64,000 nt of DNA from contig JACTVC010000001.1 of the NCBI GenBank assembly GCA_018417955.1, positions 620,001 through 684,000 of the forward strand, read 5' to 3'. The translations under genes were made by a program, and so were the position numbers. Source of the DNA: Laccaria trichodermophora (Eukaryota; Basidiomycota; Agaricomycetes; Agaricales; Hydnangiaceae). The notes under the pieces were generated by a model that had not been told where the DNA came from, made no database searches, and saw only the letters and a program-made list of their open reading frames with translations. Shown here in pieces: positions 62,612 through 64,000 of this stretch (positions are counted from its first letter, which is position 1; the number at the start of each line of letters is the position of its first letter).

Positions 62612-64000
62612 TCACCAGTCAGGCATCAATTCTCTAAAGGCTTTCTCCAGCTTATCCGCATGTTTGGCATATATTGTATGTTCGGGATTATAGAGCCGGC
62701 AGTTGTCGAAAACCAACTGAGCATCCTCGGCAAACGCCTCCAGGGTTCTGTACTGGTGCGTTGTGAGCTTATGCTCCATAGTGCTTAGGTCTGTCATGTA
62801 TCAGGAGTTAATTGCATCAATCCTTGGGAGCACATACACGTACCCATAGGACGCTTGACAACATCGAAATAATCGGGGACTTCCTCTATCCGTACGGGTT
62901 TCGTGAAAGGCCATGCTGACGAATGATTTTGTAGGCTCTTCAATACACGCTCCATGACTTGATAATCCGCGCTTTTAGGAGCCACGCAGACAAAACTAAT
63001 TGCAAACAACTTGTCAATAATAGATCACTCTTGAGGAATCTCCAAAATGTGAAGAGGCAAATATGTCAACGTACTTGATCGTCATTGTTGGTGACCAGCC
63101 CGTTTCCCCTAATGATAGGAATTGAGAAATTGTAATAAATAATTATTTTTTTGAGCATGGACGTACTGAGGCCAGGAACATCTTTCGGGTCAACAACGAC
63201 ATCTGCAGGAGCCCCAGGTTGAAACTGTGGGAGGCCAGGATGCACGACATGTGACCTCGACATCTGCCTGATCTTCGTCATAATGGCCTCTTGCTGCTGT
63301 GAGAATATCCTCGGTTTGTCCAAATAGTCAAGTTTACGCAGCATTGTACATTGCATGATTGTTCCGCCCTCGTAGTCTTTGATGTATCCAGCCCATACTG
63401 AACGGTCGAGGGTAATTTCTTTGGAGAATCCTTGCTTTTCAAAGTAGCCAACAGCGAAATTATCTGCGTAAGTGAGAAAATGCATCATATCTGGATATGT
63501 TCGGCGAATGTGGGCTTTGTAGTGGTCCATCAGCATCCCACCATAACCCTGAATGCTGTTAGGGGTGGTGCATTCACTCCTCTTAGTGACATACCTTTTC
63601 TTGGTCTGCGGAATTGGTGGCAAAAAACACGATTTCCGCAAAGCCGCGATGGGGAAACGGTCGATAGCAAATTCCACCTACGACCTTAAACCCACGCTTT
63701 ATGATAGCCAAGGCCTTGGAATTTGCATCGTAGACGAGACGAGCAATATATTCTCGAGGCATTTTCGGTAATTGCTTTTGAAACAGGGTTTTCAGGCCGG
63801 TCAAAATAACGAGGGACCGAGGCAGCATATCGTTCTCTACCGGCGTGATCTGTATCACACCCTTGCGCAGCTCTATGACAGACGGCTTCTCTGTCCGTAT
63901 AGGAGGCTTCGAGGTAGACGTGTAAGGGCGAACTAAAAACTTAAAGTATGGCGCTCACATTCGCGGTTGACCTTCCTACGGCATCCATTGGAACGCCAGC
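62612..64000 (-). CDS. GCN5: Histone acetyltransferase GCN5, N-terminus beyond the right edge
   Basis: Minus-strand, multi-exon, cut at the window end. The acetyltransferase domain includes VIQITPVENDMLPRSLVILT, LKTLFQKQLPKMPREYIARL, GGICYRPFPHRGFAEIVFFA and YGGMLMDHYKAHIRR, the acetyl-CoA-binding loop. MMHFLTYADNFAVGYFEKQG and GYIKDYEGGTIMQCTM follow. The C-terminal bromodomain has WPFTKPVRIEEVPDYFDVVK, TLEAFAEDAQLVFDNCRLYN (acetyl-lysine-binding Asn) and ends FRELMPDW. It is the catalytic subunit of SAGA/ADA, which acetylates histone H3. All intact in the part seen. Its stop is 188 bp from the ERD1 stop (convergent). Confidence 0.95.

Overview
The window is nuclear DNA of a mushroom-forming basidiomycete (Agaricomycetes, probably Agaricales; genus not identifiable by eye). 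The signs are tightly packed genes with many 45-70 nt GT-AG introns, proteins of typical Agaricomycete character, and transposons characteristic of this group: a Plavaka-type DNA transposon with a DUF6532 partner gene, a chromodomain Ty3/gypsy element and a tyrosine-recombinase (YR) retroelement. No CRISPR, rRNA or intact tRNA gene was seen.

Region 1 (1-2055, minus) is the 5' part of an Spt23/Mga2-like TIG-domain transcription factor, cut by the left window edge.

Region 2 (about 2.2-27.1 kb) is a nest of three transposons. The outer one is a minus-strand DIRS/Ngaro-like YR retroelement (gag, RT-RNase H, tyrosine recombinase). A 7,008 bp Plavaka element (5411-12418; 12 bp terminal inverted repeats, 2 bp target duplication AC) sits inside an intron of its RT gene. 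An 11,995 bp chromodomain Ty3/gypsy element (14767-26761; two 436 bp LTRs that look identical, 5 bp target duplication ACGCG) sits inside its gag. Removing the Ty3 element and one duplication rejoins gag in frame. Splicing the intron joins the RT halves in phase with no stop. The Ty3 element carries a 2,659-aa Gag-Pol and an unrecognised 858-aa ORF between pol and the 3' LTR. The Plavaka element carries a transposase and a divergent DUF6532 gene. The nest lies between the divergent starts of the Spt23/Mga2-like gene and an Mmc1-like mitochondrial protein gene.

Region 3 (27.1-64 kb) is conserved gene-dense DNA. In order: Mmc1-like protein (+), VanZ-like membrane protein (-), probable Rec114-like meiotic protein (+), a conserved protein with a HicA/YcfA-like C-terminus (-), DUF7727-like membrane protein (+), ATP adenylyltransferase (+), a small single-pass membrane protein (+), dihydroxy-acid dehydratase ILV3 (-), PEX5 (-), Bud4/anillin-like PH protein (+), aldo-keto reductase (-), RING/TRAF-type zinc finger protein (+), ubiquitin-like/BAG protein (-), PBS2 MAP kinase kinase (+), mitoribosomal mL44 (-), cytosolic isoleucyl-tRNA synthetase (+), SNU23 (-), ERD1-like EXS protein (+) and GCN5 (-, cut by the right edge). 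Most neighbours are divergent or convergent pairs separated by 50-300 bp. They are housekeeping genes without an evident shared pathway. Start sites and splice junctions were read by eye and are provisional.
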